In this document: one piece after another, positions 42,890 to 51,493 of the stretch
Layout: each line of letters opens with the position of its first letter
Position numbering within the stretch: position 1 is the first letter of the stretch
DNA from: Phoma sp. XZ068
Lineage: Eukaryota > Ascomycota > Dothideomycetes > Pleosporales > Didymellaceae
DNA: 64,000 nucleotides
Direction of reading: 5' to 3'
Assembly: GCA_004835665.1 (NCBI GenBank)
Contig: RBKR01000024.1
Coordinates: 310,001-374,000, forward strand
Notes under the pieces: generated by a model
Told to the model about the DNA's origin: nothing
Databases searched by the model: none
The model's input: only the letters and a program-made list of their open reading frames with translations
Program-made: the position numbers and the translations under genes

Positions 42890-43114
42890 ATGAATACCAA
42901 CCACCCAACCAACCAACCCCTCCAACCCAACGTTCTCCAACAATTCAAGAAGGATACTCCTGAGAGCTCCGATACAGATAATAGCTCCAATTCATGCTAT
43001 TCTGGTGAAGATTGGCTCAAATTAGAGACTCTGATGCGGAAAATCTGTCAAGATCAGAGTCACAAGGACCTGAAAAGGCTCAAAAGGTCACTCCACCACG
43101 CGAACGTAACTTAA
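42890..43114 (+). pseudogene. possible tail fragment of a pogo transposase
   Basis: The frame reads PNVLQQFKKDTPESSDTD, then SGEDWLKLETLMRKICQDQ and KRLKRSLHHA. In Fot1/pogo transposases the region after the DDE core has the same order (an acidic/Ser stretch, DW..L..L, a DQS motif, then L.R.(L/I)HH). It stops there with no coiled tail. It may be the remaining part of element C beyond the LINE insertion. The start codon is fortuitous. Confidence 0.45.
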
Positions 43115-43263
43115 GCTTACTATTCAATTGCTAACTGCTACAAAGATTATGTCTCCTCAATCTATAATAGTGGTGGTGAAGCTAGCCGTTAGCGCTCTCT
43201 CGCCCGGGAGAGGTCGGCCAAGCTTCTAACGCTTTTGTAGTGCTAGCACTGCTAGGGGAACAA

Positions 43264-43284
43264 GGGTTAGGGTTAGAGTTAGGG
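43264..43284 (+). repeat. interstitial telomere-like TTAGGG tract
   Basis: GGGTTAGGGTTAGAGTTAGGG contains the fungal telomere repeat with one variant unit. It sits exactly where normal-GC DNA changes to very AT-rich DNA. Confidence 0.75.
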
Positions 43285-43999
43285 TAATAAAACCTCTATT
43301 CTAGATAATATTTAGTATTTACTATTCTTTACTTACTATTAGACTAGGAGCTTTGTCTTGCCTGTTCCTGTCTTTAGGCTATATATTTTCTATATTTCTA
43401 CTTAACTTTTTTTATTTAAACTTATATTTAGCTATTACTAACTATATTCTATTCTATACTATATCTATACTACCTTGTCTTCTTTCCTTTTTTATCTTTA
43501 GGAAATATGTCTTATATATTTTTATAATAGCACTATAATACTTAATCTATATACTATTATAGCTACAGAATACTAATCTAATAGACCCTACTATATTATT
43601 ATATAAGCTTATTAATTCTTAATACTGATATAGAAGTTCCTCCTAGCTCTATAGTACTAGATTACTATTCTATAGGCTATCTTAATTACCTTATACTACT
43701 TAAACCTAATATAGTTCTTAAAGTAACTAATTACTAATACCTTTATACTCTATACTAATTAGTACTATATTAGCTATTTTACTTTATAGGAAGATAATAT
43801 CTCTTTAAAGAACCCTTACTAATCTTCTTTATTATCTTAGATACCTAAAGTATAATACTACTATCTAAATTCTATAGAAAATACTCTAGTTAGAAGAACT
43901 AAAGTACTCTTATTACTAGGTTAGCTATAAATATAGAGCTATTCTTCTTTAGTTCTATACTAAACTTCTAAGCTTTAGGTTGTAAAGTTACTAAGTAAC
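43285..43999. repeat. AT-rich, RIP-like decayed DNA
   Basis: The stretch is dominated by TA, AT and CT words (tatagta, ctatac). CA and TG are scarce, as expected after repeat-induced point mutation. The last 19 bp (43981-43999) match, in reverse, a stretch of the Copia LTR near 58478-58497. The remainder cannot be assigned. Confidence 0.6.
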
Positions 44000-44508
44000 T
44001 GTTGAAGTCGTACTAAGCAAAGCTCGTGTACTCGTTCTAGTTGGTTCTCGGGGATGAATACGTTTACAAGTGGCTCGTCGGGGAGGGGGGTATAGTTGCC
44101 TAGTGAAACACCGTGACAGCTATGGGTAACAATGAGGAGTATAGATATGATCTATCTGTCTCGAGAGTTGGGTTGAGATTCCAATAACAAAGTGGATTGA
44201 TCAGGTTGAACACAAACCATAAGGGTTGTGTTCCTACGTACTATATACTAAAGGGATATGCAAGTGTCCTACGATGTCTCATGGTTTCTCACAATGTCCC
44301 ATGGGGGGCCTTGTAGGAACTCGTGGTACTTCGTGGGAATCGTGGGACGTCACGTGATGTTGCCCATGGTGTCCCACGGTCTTGGCCTGGGCCTGTTGTA
44401 GGATTTCGTGAGACACACGTGATCCTGAGGTCTAGCGTGTCGGCGATCCGGCGTGTGCCATTGGTGATAAAACCAACACCCCGCGTTCGCTGGTCCAGGA
44501 TCGTAACA
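44000..44508 (-). repeat. 3' LTR of the chromovirus
   Basis: The 509-bp repeat starts TGTTGAAGTCG and ends GATCGTAACA on the plus strand. It appears identical to 50388-50896. It lies 43 bp upstream of the plus-strand frame at 44551, so its antisense side could act as that frame's promoter. Confidence 0.95.
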
Positions 44509-44550
44509 CTATCCTCCTCCTCCACAATTCATGTCCTCATGAATTAATCG

Positions 44551-45096
44551 ATGGTTTCCCGAAGTACTCAAGCTCGACACACAACAGGAACCCGAATCAA
44601 CGATACCGGATACCTAGCCATGGTTGCCTGCAAGTACTGCGCCAAGAAGGGCAAGGCATGCAAGATGTCTTCCCTTAGCCAGAAATGTGGAAACTGCGAA
44701 TACAATGGAATAAAGAAATGTGAGCCGGTCGAAATTCCGGTTCCCGATTTCACAAAAATCGATAACGAAATGGCGCGCTTAGAACAAATGGAAGATGAAG
44801 CCGTCGAGGCTGAAGAGGCAGCAATGGCTGCACTACAAGCGGCCCGCGCGAAGCGCGACAGGGTGCGTAAACAGAAGAAATTCCTGAAGCGTCGTGAACA
44901 ACAATGGTTCGACGCAAGTGCTCAGTTCGTTGAGGATATTGAGCATCTAGAGCAGCAAGAGTCGGTGCTCGATGACGTCACAACGTTGGAGAACGGGCTG
45001 ATGCCGGGTTCGTTGGCGTTGGACTGGGGAACGTACCCACCACCTATGGATCCCGACGCCGTTGATACTGGCGAAGCAACTGCTTGCAGTTCGTAA
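44551..45096 (+). CDS. antisense accessory ORF: six-cysteine (Zn2Cys6-like) plus coiled coil, 181 aa
   Basis: This frame runs opposite to gag-pol, between the 3' LTR and the end of pol, and overlaps the pol stop region tail to tail by 53 bp. Cysteines at 27, 30, 37, 46, 49 and 57 give C-x2-C-x6-C-x8-C-x2-C-x7-C, which fits the Zn2Cys6 spacing. The basic residues between the first cysteines (KYCAKKGKACK) fit as well. Residues about 68-125 form a charged coiled coil (E/A-rich then K/R-rich). An acidic, Pro-rich tail with W follows. A second Met at 24 is an alternative start. Most of the frame lies outside pol, so it is not a simple shadow. Function is unknown; DNA or RNA binding or self-regulation is a guess. 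Confidence 0.7.
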   Translation: MVSRSTQARHTTGTRINDTGYLAMVACKYCAKKGKACKMSSLSQKCGNCEYNGIKKCEPVEIPVPDFTKIDNEMARLEQMEDEAVEAEEAAMAALQAARAKRDRVRKQKKFLKRREQQWFDASAQFVEDIEHLEQQESVLDDVTTLENGLMPGSLALDWGTYPPPMDPDAVDTGEATACSS

Positions 45097-48000
45097 GGTG
45101 CGTCACTGGTTCCCAAGTGTTTTCCGAGTCGGGGTATCCTAACCATTTGACTAGGTATTCTTTGTCGGGTCCCGTTCCTCGATGTGTTATTATTTTTTCG
45201 ACTTCCCATTCGTCTTCACCGTCGGCTTGGTAATGGAAGTCCTTCTGGATTGGAGTCCTTGGATCGGCTGGTTCCAAGAGTGAAACATGGAATTCTGGGT
45301 GGATCTTTGCATCCTTTGGCAGCGCAAGTCTAAAGTTGACTGGGCTGATTTGCTTAGAAATGAAAAATGGTCCGACCTTGACTTTGTCCAGTTTTTTTGT
45401 TGGTCTGCGTGTGCGTAGATTTTTTGTGAGGAGATAGACTTTATCCCCCTCTTTTAGCAGAGGTGCCGTTTTTCTTTTCTTGTTGGTGTAGGAAATTGCT
45501 CGTGACTGAGCTTTGGCGATGTTGTCAAGCGATTTTTTATGTATTTCCTTCAGTTTCGTTACTGCGGATATCGCTGATTCCGTTTGGATATTGCTTTCAA
45601 GACTGCGTGTAAAGAGATTCGGATGTCTTCCGTGGTTCGCGAAGAAAGGCGTCGCGCCTGTTGCTTCCGATAGTTTGTTGTTGTAAGCAATTTGTGCCAT
45701 AGGCAAGAGTGAAACCCAGTTGCTCTGTTCTTGATTGCAGTAGATGCGGAGATACGTCTCCATTGTCTGGTTTACTCGTTCCGTTTGTCCGTCCGTCTGC
45801 GGGTGATAGGCAGTCGATAGTTTTTTCTTAGTTCCTACTGCTGCTAGGAATGTTGTCCAAAAGTTTGACGTAAACAACTTATCTCTATCGCTGATGATGG
45901 ATTCAGGAATACCGTGGTGTCGAACAATCCTGTCCAGAAACACTAGAGCGAGCTGCTCGGCAGTGTAGCTGTGTCGGAAAGGCACAAACTCAGCGGCTTT
46001 CGTGAATCTATCCACCACAACGAATATCGCGTCGTAGTTGTAGCCAGTGACAGGGTCCTTGGAGATTGGTAGTTGCGTGACGAAGTCCATCGTGATGTTC
46101 GTCCATGGTGCAGTCGGTGGTTCCATAGCCTGCATTTCTCCGTACTTGGCATGTGTGCTGTGTTTATTTTGCTGGCAGCTAACACAGTTCTTAATGAATT
46201 TGGTGACCTTGTCCTTCATGTGTGGAAACTCATAGTGTCGTCTGATGAGTTCCATGGTTCTCGTAATACCGGGATGTCCGTGCAACGGATCATCGTGATG
46301 TTTGCTGATGACTTCTTCCTGAAGTTCTTCCGGTACTTGCTCCGGTATGCGTTGTTCTTGCTGAACTTGCATAATGAGGTTGAGCTGTTGCGATGGTCCT
46401 AAAGACCCATCCTTGTTGACCCCGAGTATGGCGAATTGGTTAATGGTTTTTTCTCCTGCGATGTCGCTGCGTCGACTCAGTGCATCAGCTCTTCCATTGT
46501 CCTTGCCTGGCGTATACAAGATCTTGAACTTGTATCGCCCCAATAGTTCAGACCAACGTACTTGTCGTCCATTCAAGACCTTGGTGGTCGTAAAGTACAC
46601 CAGGTTCTTGTGATCGGTGTAGATGGTAAGTTCTGAGCAGCTTTCTGCGTAAGGTCTCCAGTGTTCTAACGCGGCTACGATTGCGAGTAGTTCCTTGTCG
46701 TGCACATCGTATCGTTCTTCTGGTCCCGTGAACTTGCGTGAGTAATACGCAATGGGATGCCATAGTCCATCTTTCTCTTGCGTGATACATGCGCCTAGCG
46801 CTAAGTTTGAAGCATCTGTTTCCATGCGCATTGGTTTGCCCCTGCGGAAAGTAATCAATGTGGGTGGCTCGATGCATGCCTGTTTTATCGTTTGGAATGC
46901 GATTTCTTGCGTTTGTTCCCACTTGAATGGTGTGTCCTTCCGTGTCAGCTTTGTGAGTGGCATGGCTATGTCGGAGAAGTTCTTGATGAAGCGTCGGTTG
47001 AAGTTAACGAAGCCTAGAAATGCCTGGATTCCCTTGACACTGGTAGGTGTAGGCCATTCTTTCACGACTCGAACCTTTTCTTCGCTCATCCTGACTCCAT
47101 GTCTTCCTACGACGTAGCCAAGGAATTCTACTTCTTCCTTGTGCCATTCGCATTTCTCGGGTTTGAGCTGTAGGTCTGCTTGCTTTAAGCATTCTAGCAC
47201 TTCTTTGACATGTTGTATGTGCTCTTCTAGTGTCTTGGAGTACACTAGGATATCGTCTAAATACGCCACCACCGTCCTATCGAGGTGTGCCCTCAGGACG
47301 TTGTTGATCAACTCCTGGCACGTGGCTGGTGCGTTTGTTAGACCGAACGGCATGACTAGGTACTCATAGAGTCCATATCGTGTTCTAAAAGCCGTCTTCC
47401 ATTCTTCGCCTTCCTTCATGCGGATGAGGTTATACGCCCCTCGTAGGTCTAACGCAGTGAAGTACTGTGCTCCTTCGAGCCGGTCCTGCAACTCTGTGAT
47501 GTTGGGGAGCGGGTAACGATTCTTGATCGTAATCTCGTTGAGCTTCCTAAAGTCGATGCAAGGTCGTAGCTTGCCATCTTTCTTTGGAACGAACATAATG
47601 GGGTACCCTGCAGGTGATTCCGATCGTCTGATGAATCCCTTCTTAAGGTTTTCGGTGATGTACTCGCGAAGTACGCCGAGTTCCTTTTCCGACAGCTGAT
47701 ATAGCCTTTCGAATGTCGGTGTCTTTCCTTCCTGGAGCTTGATCTCGTGATCCCAGGGTTTATGCTTAGGCAGGGCTTTCGCCGTAAGCTCTTCTTCAAA
47801 CATCCGTGCGTACTGTCGATAAACGTCAGGGATGGCAGGAGTTGCACTTTTCTCCTTAACCGTCGGTTCCTTGTCTGCTACCTTCGCGGTAGGGGAAGCG
47901 CGGTCGACCGCTCTCTGTAGGCGCGTCTCGGACGAAGCTATGCTGTTAATAGTCTTCTCATCCGCCAGTTGCATCGTGAACTGCGCAGGATCGGATTGTG

Positions 48001-48475
48001 GTGTGCCTCGGCCACAACACTCTAGCGAAAGCTTTCCTTCAGCCCAATCAATCGATGGGTTGTGCTTTCTCAACCATGGTAACCCTAAAATGATGTCGTG
48101 GGCAGCTGTTCCCAGGACGTCGAAGGTTATCAACTCATGGTGGCCCTGTATTCGGAGTGGTCGTTGCACTACTTCGTGCGTGACCTCGTTTTCTCCAGGC
48201 ATTGGCTCTCCATTGGCCACTCGGATCTGGTAAGGGACTTCTTTCGGTTGCGGGCGGATTCCCGTCTTCCTGATCGCCTCTAGCGATATGTAATTCTGTT
48301 GTGATCCCGAGTCTAGTAATGCCTTCAACTGTCTGCCGTCTAGCACGACAGTGAGCCGGATGAGGGAATGGGTCCCACCGGAATTGTCGTGTCGATTCCC
48401 GGTGCCCTGTATCGAATTAACGTGGCGCGTCCTCGCGTGCCTCCCTTGTGGTTGTCCGGGGGTAGGCCTAAAAAA
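45044..48475 (-). CDS. chromovirus Pol (protease, RT, RNase H, integrase, chromodomain)
   Basis: Pol lies in the -1 frame relative to gag and is entered at the slippery site 48475-48469. Domains in order: aspartic protease (ALLDSGSQQNYISL); RT with VPKKDGKLRPCIDFRKLN and the YLDD box (AYLDDILVYS); RNase H (METDASNLALGACI, DKELLAIV, YTDHKNL); integrase HHCC zinc finger (GHPGITRTMELIRRHY ... CVSCQQNK); integrase core with D (TMDFVTQLP), D (ISDRDKLF) and E (DGQTERVNQ); GPY-like region; chromodomain (EWEVEKIITHRG...YLVKWLGYPDSENTWEP). The chromodomain would direct integration to particular chromatin. No interruption is seen. The frame upstream of the slippery site (to 48532) is not independently started. 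Confidence 0.95.
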   Translation of the reverse strand, partial: FFRPTPGQPQGRHARTRHVNSIQGTGNRHDNSGGTHSLIRLTVVLDGRQLKALLDSGSQQNYISLEAIRKTGIRPQPKEVPYQIRVANGEPMPGENEVTHEVVQRPLRIQGHHELITFDVLGTAAHDIILGLPWLRKHNPSIDWAEGKLSLECCGRGTPQSDPAQFTMQLADEKTINSIASSETRLQRAVDRASPTAKVADKEPTVKEKSATPAIPDVYRQYARMFEEELTAKALPKHKPWDHEIKLQEGKTPTFERLYQLSEKELGVLREYITENLKKGFIRRSESPAGYPIMFVPKKDGKLRPCIDFRKLNEITIKNRYPLPNITELQDRLEGAQYFTALDLRGAYNLIRMKEGEEWKTAFRTRYGLYEYLVMPFGLTNAPATCQELINNVLRAHLDRTVVAYLDDILVYSKTLEEHIQHVKEVLECLKQADLQLKPEKCEWHKEEVEFLGYVVGRHGVRMSEEKVRVVKEWPTPTSVKGIQAFLGFVNFNRRFIKNFSDIAMPLTKLTRKDTPFKWEQTQEIAFQTIKQACIEPPTLITFRRGKPMRMETDASNLALGACITQEKDGLWHPIAYYSRKFTGPEERYDVHDKELLAIVAALEHWRPYAESCSELTIYTDHKNLVYFTTTKVLNGRQVRWSELLGRYKFKILYTPGKDNGRADALSRRSDIAGEKTINQFAILGVNKDGSLGPSQQLNLIMQVQQEQRIPEQVPEELQEEVISKHHDDPLHGHPGITRTMELIRRHYEFPHMKDKVTKFIKNCVSCQQNKHSTHAKYGEMQAMEPPTAPWTNITMDFVTQLPISKDPVTGYNYDAIFVVVDRFTKAAEFVPFRHSYTAEQLALVFLDRIVRHHGIPESIISDRDKLFTSNFWTTFLAAVGTKKKLSTAYHPQTDGQTERVNQTMETYLRIYCNQEQSNWVSLLPMAQIAYNNKLSEATGATPFFANHGRHPNLFTRSLESNIQTESAISAVTKLKEIHKKSLDNIAKAQSRAISYTNKKRKTAPLLKEGDKVYLLTKNLRTRRPTKKLDKVKVGPFFISKQISPVNFRLALPKDAKIHPEFHVSLLEPADPRTPIQKDFHYQADGEDEWEVEKIITHRGTGPDKEYLVKWLGYPDSENTWEPVTHLTNCKQLLRQYQRRRDP

Positions 48476-50370
48476 GCCTCCTCGAATGCGGCGAAGCCAT
48501 GAATCTCTTTCAGGCTGAAGTGTTTCTTGCATTTAGGATTGAGGCATTCGGCCCAATCGTCGCCGTTGCATTCCTCGTTGTGCACCAAGTGCATCGTAAG
48601 AATTTCGTCAACGTCTATCGCGCCTGGAAAGTGGAGCGTATAGCGTTTGTCCCAGAGATGCTCGTTGCATTTCGTGTATGGGCATTCGAACCACTGGCCG
48701 TTGCATTCCTTAAGCTTGTTTGGGAACCAACGTGCCTCCAGCTTCTCCTCCTTGTGTACCTCGCATTGGTTGTGGGTGCAGTAAATCCAGGACAGTAGGT
48801 GATGCTTGTCGTTCCGAATGTCTTGGAGTATCCTGTCGGTGTTGTTGGGCGGTGTTGGTGCAAGGTCTCGGTCCATAATTTTGGCTGGGATGTAGAGAGG
48901 AGTGTCCCTTGGTCTAGCACCGTAACCGTCGTTTTCCCATGCTTGCCATGCGAGTTCGTGCCATTCTTCGTCTGTACGGCGCGAATTGAGTATCTGTTGT
49001 CCGAATCCTTTGAGTGCTGCGGGGTCTCCTTCCAGATAGTTCCTAGCTCGAGTAACGAGTTCAGGTTGTTGGTACCAACTGATCTCATCCTCATATAGGT
49101 TCTTGGTTGTTTCTTCTATATCGTCTTCAGTGAAGTTTCCATGTTCCTGGGCGCGTATTAGAATGCGGTTGCATAACGCGTTGTGTTCTTGTTCTTGATT
49201 GCTCGTTGGCAAGTCTGGAACCTGCGTTTCCGGAACAGTGGAATTGTCAAGTTGATATGGTGTCGGAGCCCTGCTACGCACACTACGTGGGTTTTCGTCG
49301 GGTGTGATGTAATCATCGTTCCCGGAATCGGTCTCTGGATCCTCCATGAGACGTCCCATGTCTTCAGTGATGACTTCCCAATCACTGGCATCGATGTCGC
49401 CTGAGGTACCGACAATCATGTTAAGTTGTCGCGTAACCTTGTTCTTGTTGCGACAGTCTCTGGCGTAGTGGCCTACCTTGCCACAGCCGTAACAAGTCAC
49501 CGTGGACTTGTTGTTCCCATTACTACCCTTGCTCTTGACGTTCCATCTCTCAGGTCCTTTGTTGATGTTAGAAAGGTCCATGGCTTCTTGTCCATAGTAA
49601 CCACTGTTGGTACTGTTATGGATGCGGCGCGTGGTGTTGGACGGGTAGCGTCCTCCTCGTTGTCCGCGGCGGAAATTGTTGTTGCGCCATGGTTGTCGTT
49701 GCTGAGAGGTAAATACGTTTCGTCCATTCGTATGAGACGTTCGACCGAGTTCTTGATCCAACTCGTAGAGTCGATTGTCGATATCGATGGTTTCTTTCAT
49801 GAGCTCATCCAAGGTGTCGAGTCGTGCGCCCGAGCGCATCAACTCCTCTTTGACCCTTGGTTTGAGGCCTTGTCGAAACATGGTGATGAGAGCAGTGTCG
49901 TCCCAGTCGGTATTGGCTGCAAGCTGCTGAAAGTCGGCAGCATAGTCGGCAGCGGATTGCTTTTGGTGGATGTGTTGTATCTTGCGTCGTGCGATAGTGG
50001 GTTCGTTGATGACTCCAAAGATAGTACGAATCTTTTCTTTGAATTGGTCCGTATCGCTCATCCAAGCGTCGACTTCGTCGGGAGCTTCTCCGGCAGTGAA
50101 CTGCTGAAGGAATGGCTTGATCCATTTCATAGCTTGGTCACGCATGTGACTAGCCATGAGGGAAACTCGCTGGACTTCTGGAACGTTCTGACCCTGAAAG
50201 GTAAAGAACAAGTCCCACTGGAGTAGCCATTCATCAAGCTTGTTGCGGTCTCCGCGGTAGAGGTCCGGCTTAGCAACAGAGATCGTGTTGCTTCCTGGAG
50301 CCGCCTCATACACGGGTGGAGCTTCGTTGGAGCTGCTGGGGGTAGTACGAGTACCTGAAGTTGTAGACAT
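48340..50370 (-). CDS. chromovirus Gag with CCHC knuckle and C-terminal CX4CX2H repeats, 676 aa
   Basis: The ATG at 50370 (MSTTSGTRTT) lies 17 nt inside the 5' LTR. The capsid-like domain (about 40-230) contains KPDLYRGDRNKLDEWLLQWD and IFGVINEPTIARRKIQ, as in Ty3/Gypsy Gag. An RG-rich patch follows, then the CCHC knuckle CYGCGKVGHYARDC. The long tail (about 400-676) is unusual: it has three C-x4-C-x2-H units (CTHNQCEVH, CPYTKCNEH, CLNPKCKKH) spaced about 40 residues apart with W/F before them. Gag ends 130 nt downstream of the slippery site. Confidence 0.92.
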   Translation of the reverse strand: MSTTSGTRTTPSSSNEAPPVYEAAPGSNTISVAKPDLYRGDRNKLDEWLLQWDLFFTFQGQNVPEVQRVSLMASHMRDQAMKWIKPFLQQFTAGEAPDEVDAWMSDTDQFKEKIRTIFGVINEPTIARRKIQHIHQKQSAADYAADFQQLAANTDWDDTALITMFRQGLKPRVKEELMRSGARLDTLDELMKETIDIDNRLYELDQELGRTSHTNGRNVFTSQQRQPWRNNNFRRGQRGGRYPSNTTRRIHNSTNSGYYGQEAMDLSNINKGPERWNVKSKGSNGNNKSTVTCYGCGKVGHYARDCRNKNKVTRQLNMIVGTSGDIDASDWEVITEDMGRLMEDPETDSGNDDYITPDENPRSVRSRAPTPYQLDNSTVPETQVPDLPTSNQEQEHNALCNRILIRAQEHGNFTEDDIEETTKNLYEDEISWYQQPELVTRARNYLEGDPAALKGFGQQILNSRRTDEEWHELAWQAWENDGYGARPRDTPLYIPAKIMDRDLAPTPPNNTDRILQDIRNDKHHLLSWIYCTHNQCEVHKEEKLEARWFPNKLKECNGQWFECPYTKCNEHLWDKRYTLHFPGAIDVDEILTMHLVHNEECNGDDWAECLNPKCKKHFSLKEIHGFAAFEEAFLGLPPDNHKGGTRGRATLIRYRAPGIDTTIPVGPIPSSGSLSC
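48469..48475 (-). promoter_or_regulatory. -1 programmed frameshift site T TTT TTA
   Basis: In the gag frame the codons are GCT TTT TTA, giving the canonical X XXY YYZ heptamer U UUU UUA in the right register. A -1 slip here leads directly into the pol frame (FFRPTPGQ). GC-rich DNA follows within 10 nt and could form the usual downstream structure. Confidence 0.8.
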
Positions 50371-50387
50371 CTTAAGGGTGTTCAAAA

Positions 50388-50896
50388 TGTTGAAGTCGTA
50401 CTAAGCAAAGCTCGTGTACTCGTTCTAGTTGGTTCTCGGGGATGAATACGTTTACAAGTGGCTCGTCGGGGAGGGGGGTATAGTTGCCTAGTGAAACACC
50501 GTGACAGCTATGGGTAACAATGAGGAGTATAGATATGATCTATCTGTCTCGAGAGTTGGGTTGAGATTCCAATAACAAAGTGGATTGATCAGGTTGAACA
50601 CAAACCATAAGGGTTGTGTTCCTACGTACTATATACTAAAGGGATATGCAAGTGTCCTACGATGTCTCATGGTTTCTCACAATGTCCCATGGGGGGCCTT
50701 GTAGGAACTCGTGGTACTTCGTGGGAATCGTGGGACGTCACGTGATGTTGCCCATGGTGTCCCACGGTCTTGGCCTGGGCCTGTTGTAGGATTTCGTGAG
50801 ACACACGTGATCCTGAGGTCTAGCGTGTCGGCGATCCGGCGTGTGCCATTGGTGATAAAACCAACACCCCGCGTTCGCTGGTCCAGGATCGTAACA
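50388..50896 (-). repeat. 5' LTR of the chromovirus
   Basis: It is 509 bp and apparently identical to 44000-44508. It should carry the promoter for gag-pol, reading leftward. No TGG-type primer-binding site follows; the 17-nt leader reads ttttgaacaccc... on the sense strand. Confidence 0.95.
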
Positions 50897-51493
50897 TTAT
50901 GCTATAAGACTATATTACACTACTTGTCTATAATAGTATAATATACAACTATACTATTATATAGCTTTATAATATAAAGCTAAATTATATTATTAATATC
51001 TTTTCCTAGTAATCTAGGTCCCTTACTAAGAAGAGGAAGTAAGTAGTTATTTATACTTATTACCCCCCTACCTACTTTCTTTATAGGTTATAAGCCTAGC
51101 TCTTCCTATCTAGGAATATTCTAGTATTTTATACTAGAGTTAAATCTTACTAGTACTATATTAATAGTCTAGTAAGTAATAGTATTCTACTATTAGTTCC
51201 TGTTTCTTAGATCCTTAGTAATAAGGAGTAATCTAAGATACTAGAGTTTTAATTTCTATCTAATTAACACTCTATATAAGTCTATACTATATATAAATAT
51301 ATAAGCTTTATAAGCTATTCTAATAGTATATAGAACACAGCCTTATAGTAGTTATATTAGTAATAATATAACACAGCTCTAGAAAACTCTAGAACTAAGA
51401 ATAAACTAGGTAGTAGCTATACTATAGTAATAGTATAAGCTATAGAGAATCTATATTATAAAATAAGTACTTATAGTATTTATACTTATAATT
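50897..51493 (+). repeat. inverted Copia fragment (LTR end, primer site, leader)
   Basis: Read on the plus strand this is the sense of the Copia element: LTR 3' part (50897-51084), primer site 51085-51100, leader (51101-51493). It matches 58068 down to about 57460 in reverse. The primer site differs from that at 57861-57876 by G-to-A and C-to-T changes only (ggttatgagcccggc to ggttataagcctagc), which is RIP-like. It meets the main Copia LTR head-on at 51494, forming a large inverted repeat. Confidence 0.75.

Larger units (their letters stand above)
44000..50896 (-). mobile_element. intact Ty3/Gypsy chromovirus, 6.9 kb
   Basis: Two 509-bp LTRs (TGTT...AACA) bound gag and pol on the minus strand and a third frame on the plus strand. 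The LTR copies look identical base for base by eye. All frames are open and base composition is normal, although the flanks are AT-rich. A polypurine tract (sense strand GGAGGAGGAGGATAG, 44509-44523) lies before the 3' LTR. The flanking 5 bp (gtaac and ttatg) do not match, so no target duplication is present. Confidence 0.95.

Noticed and set aside
44323..44547. 74-codon frame in the LTR, repeated at 50711
   Set aside because: It is within both LTRs and ends differently outside them; there is no domain or start context.
49426..50226. 266-codon plus-strand frame inside gag
   Set aside because: It lies fully antisense to gag, has no domain and a valine/leucine-rich composition expected of a shadow frame.
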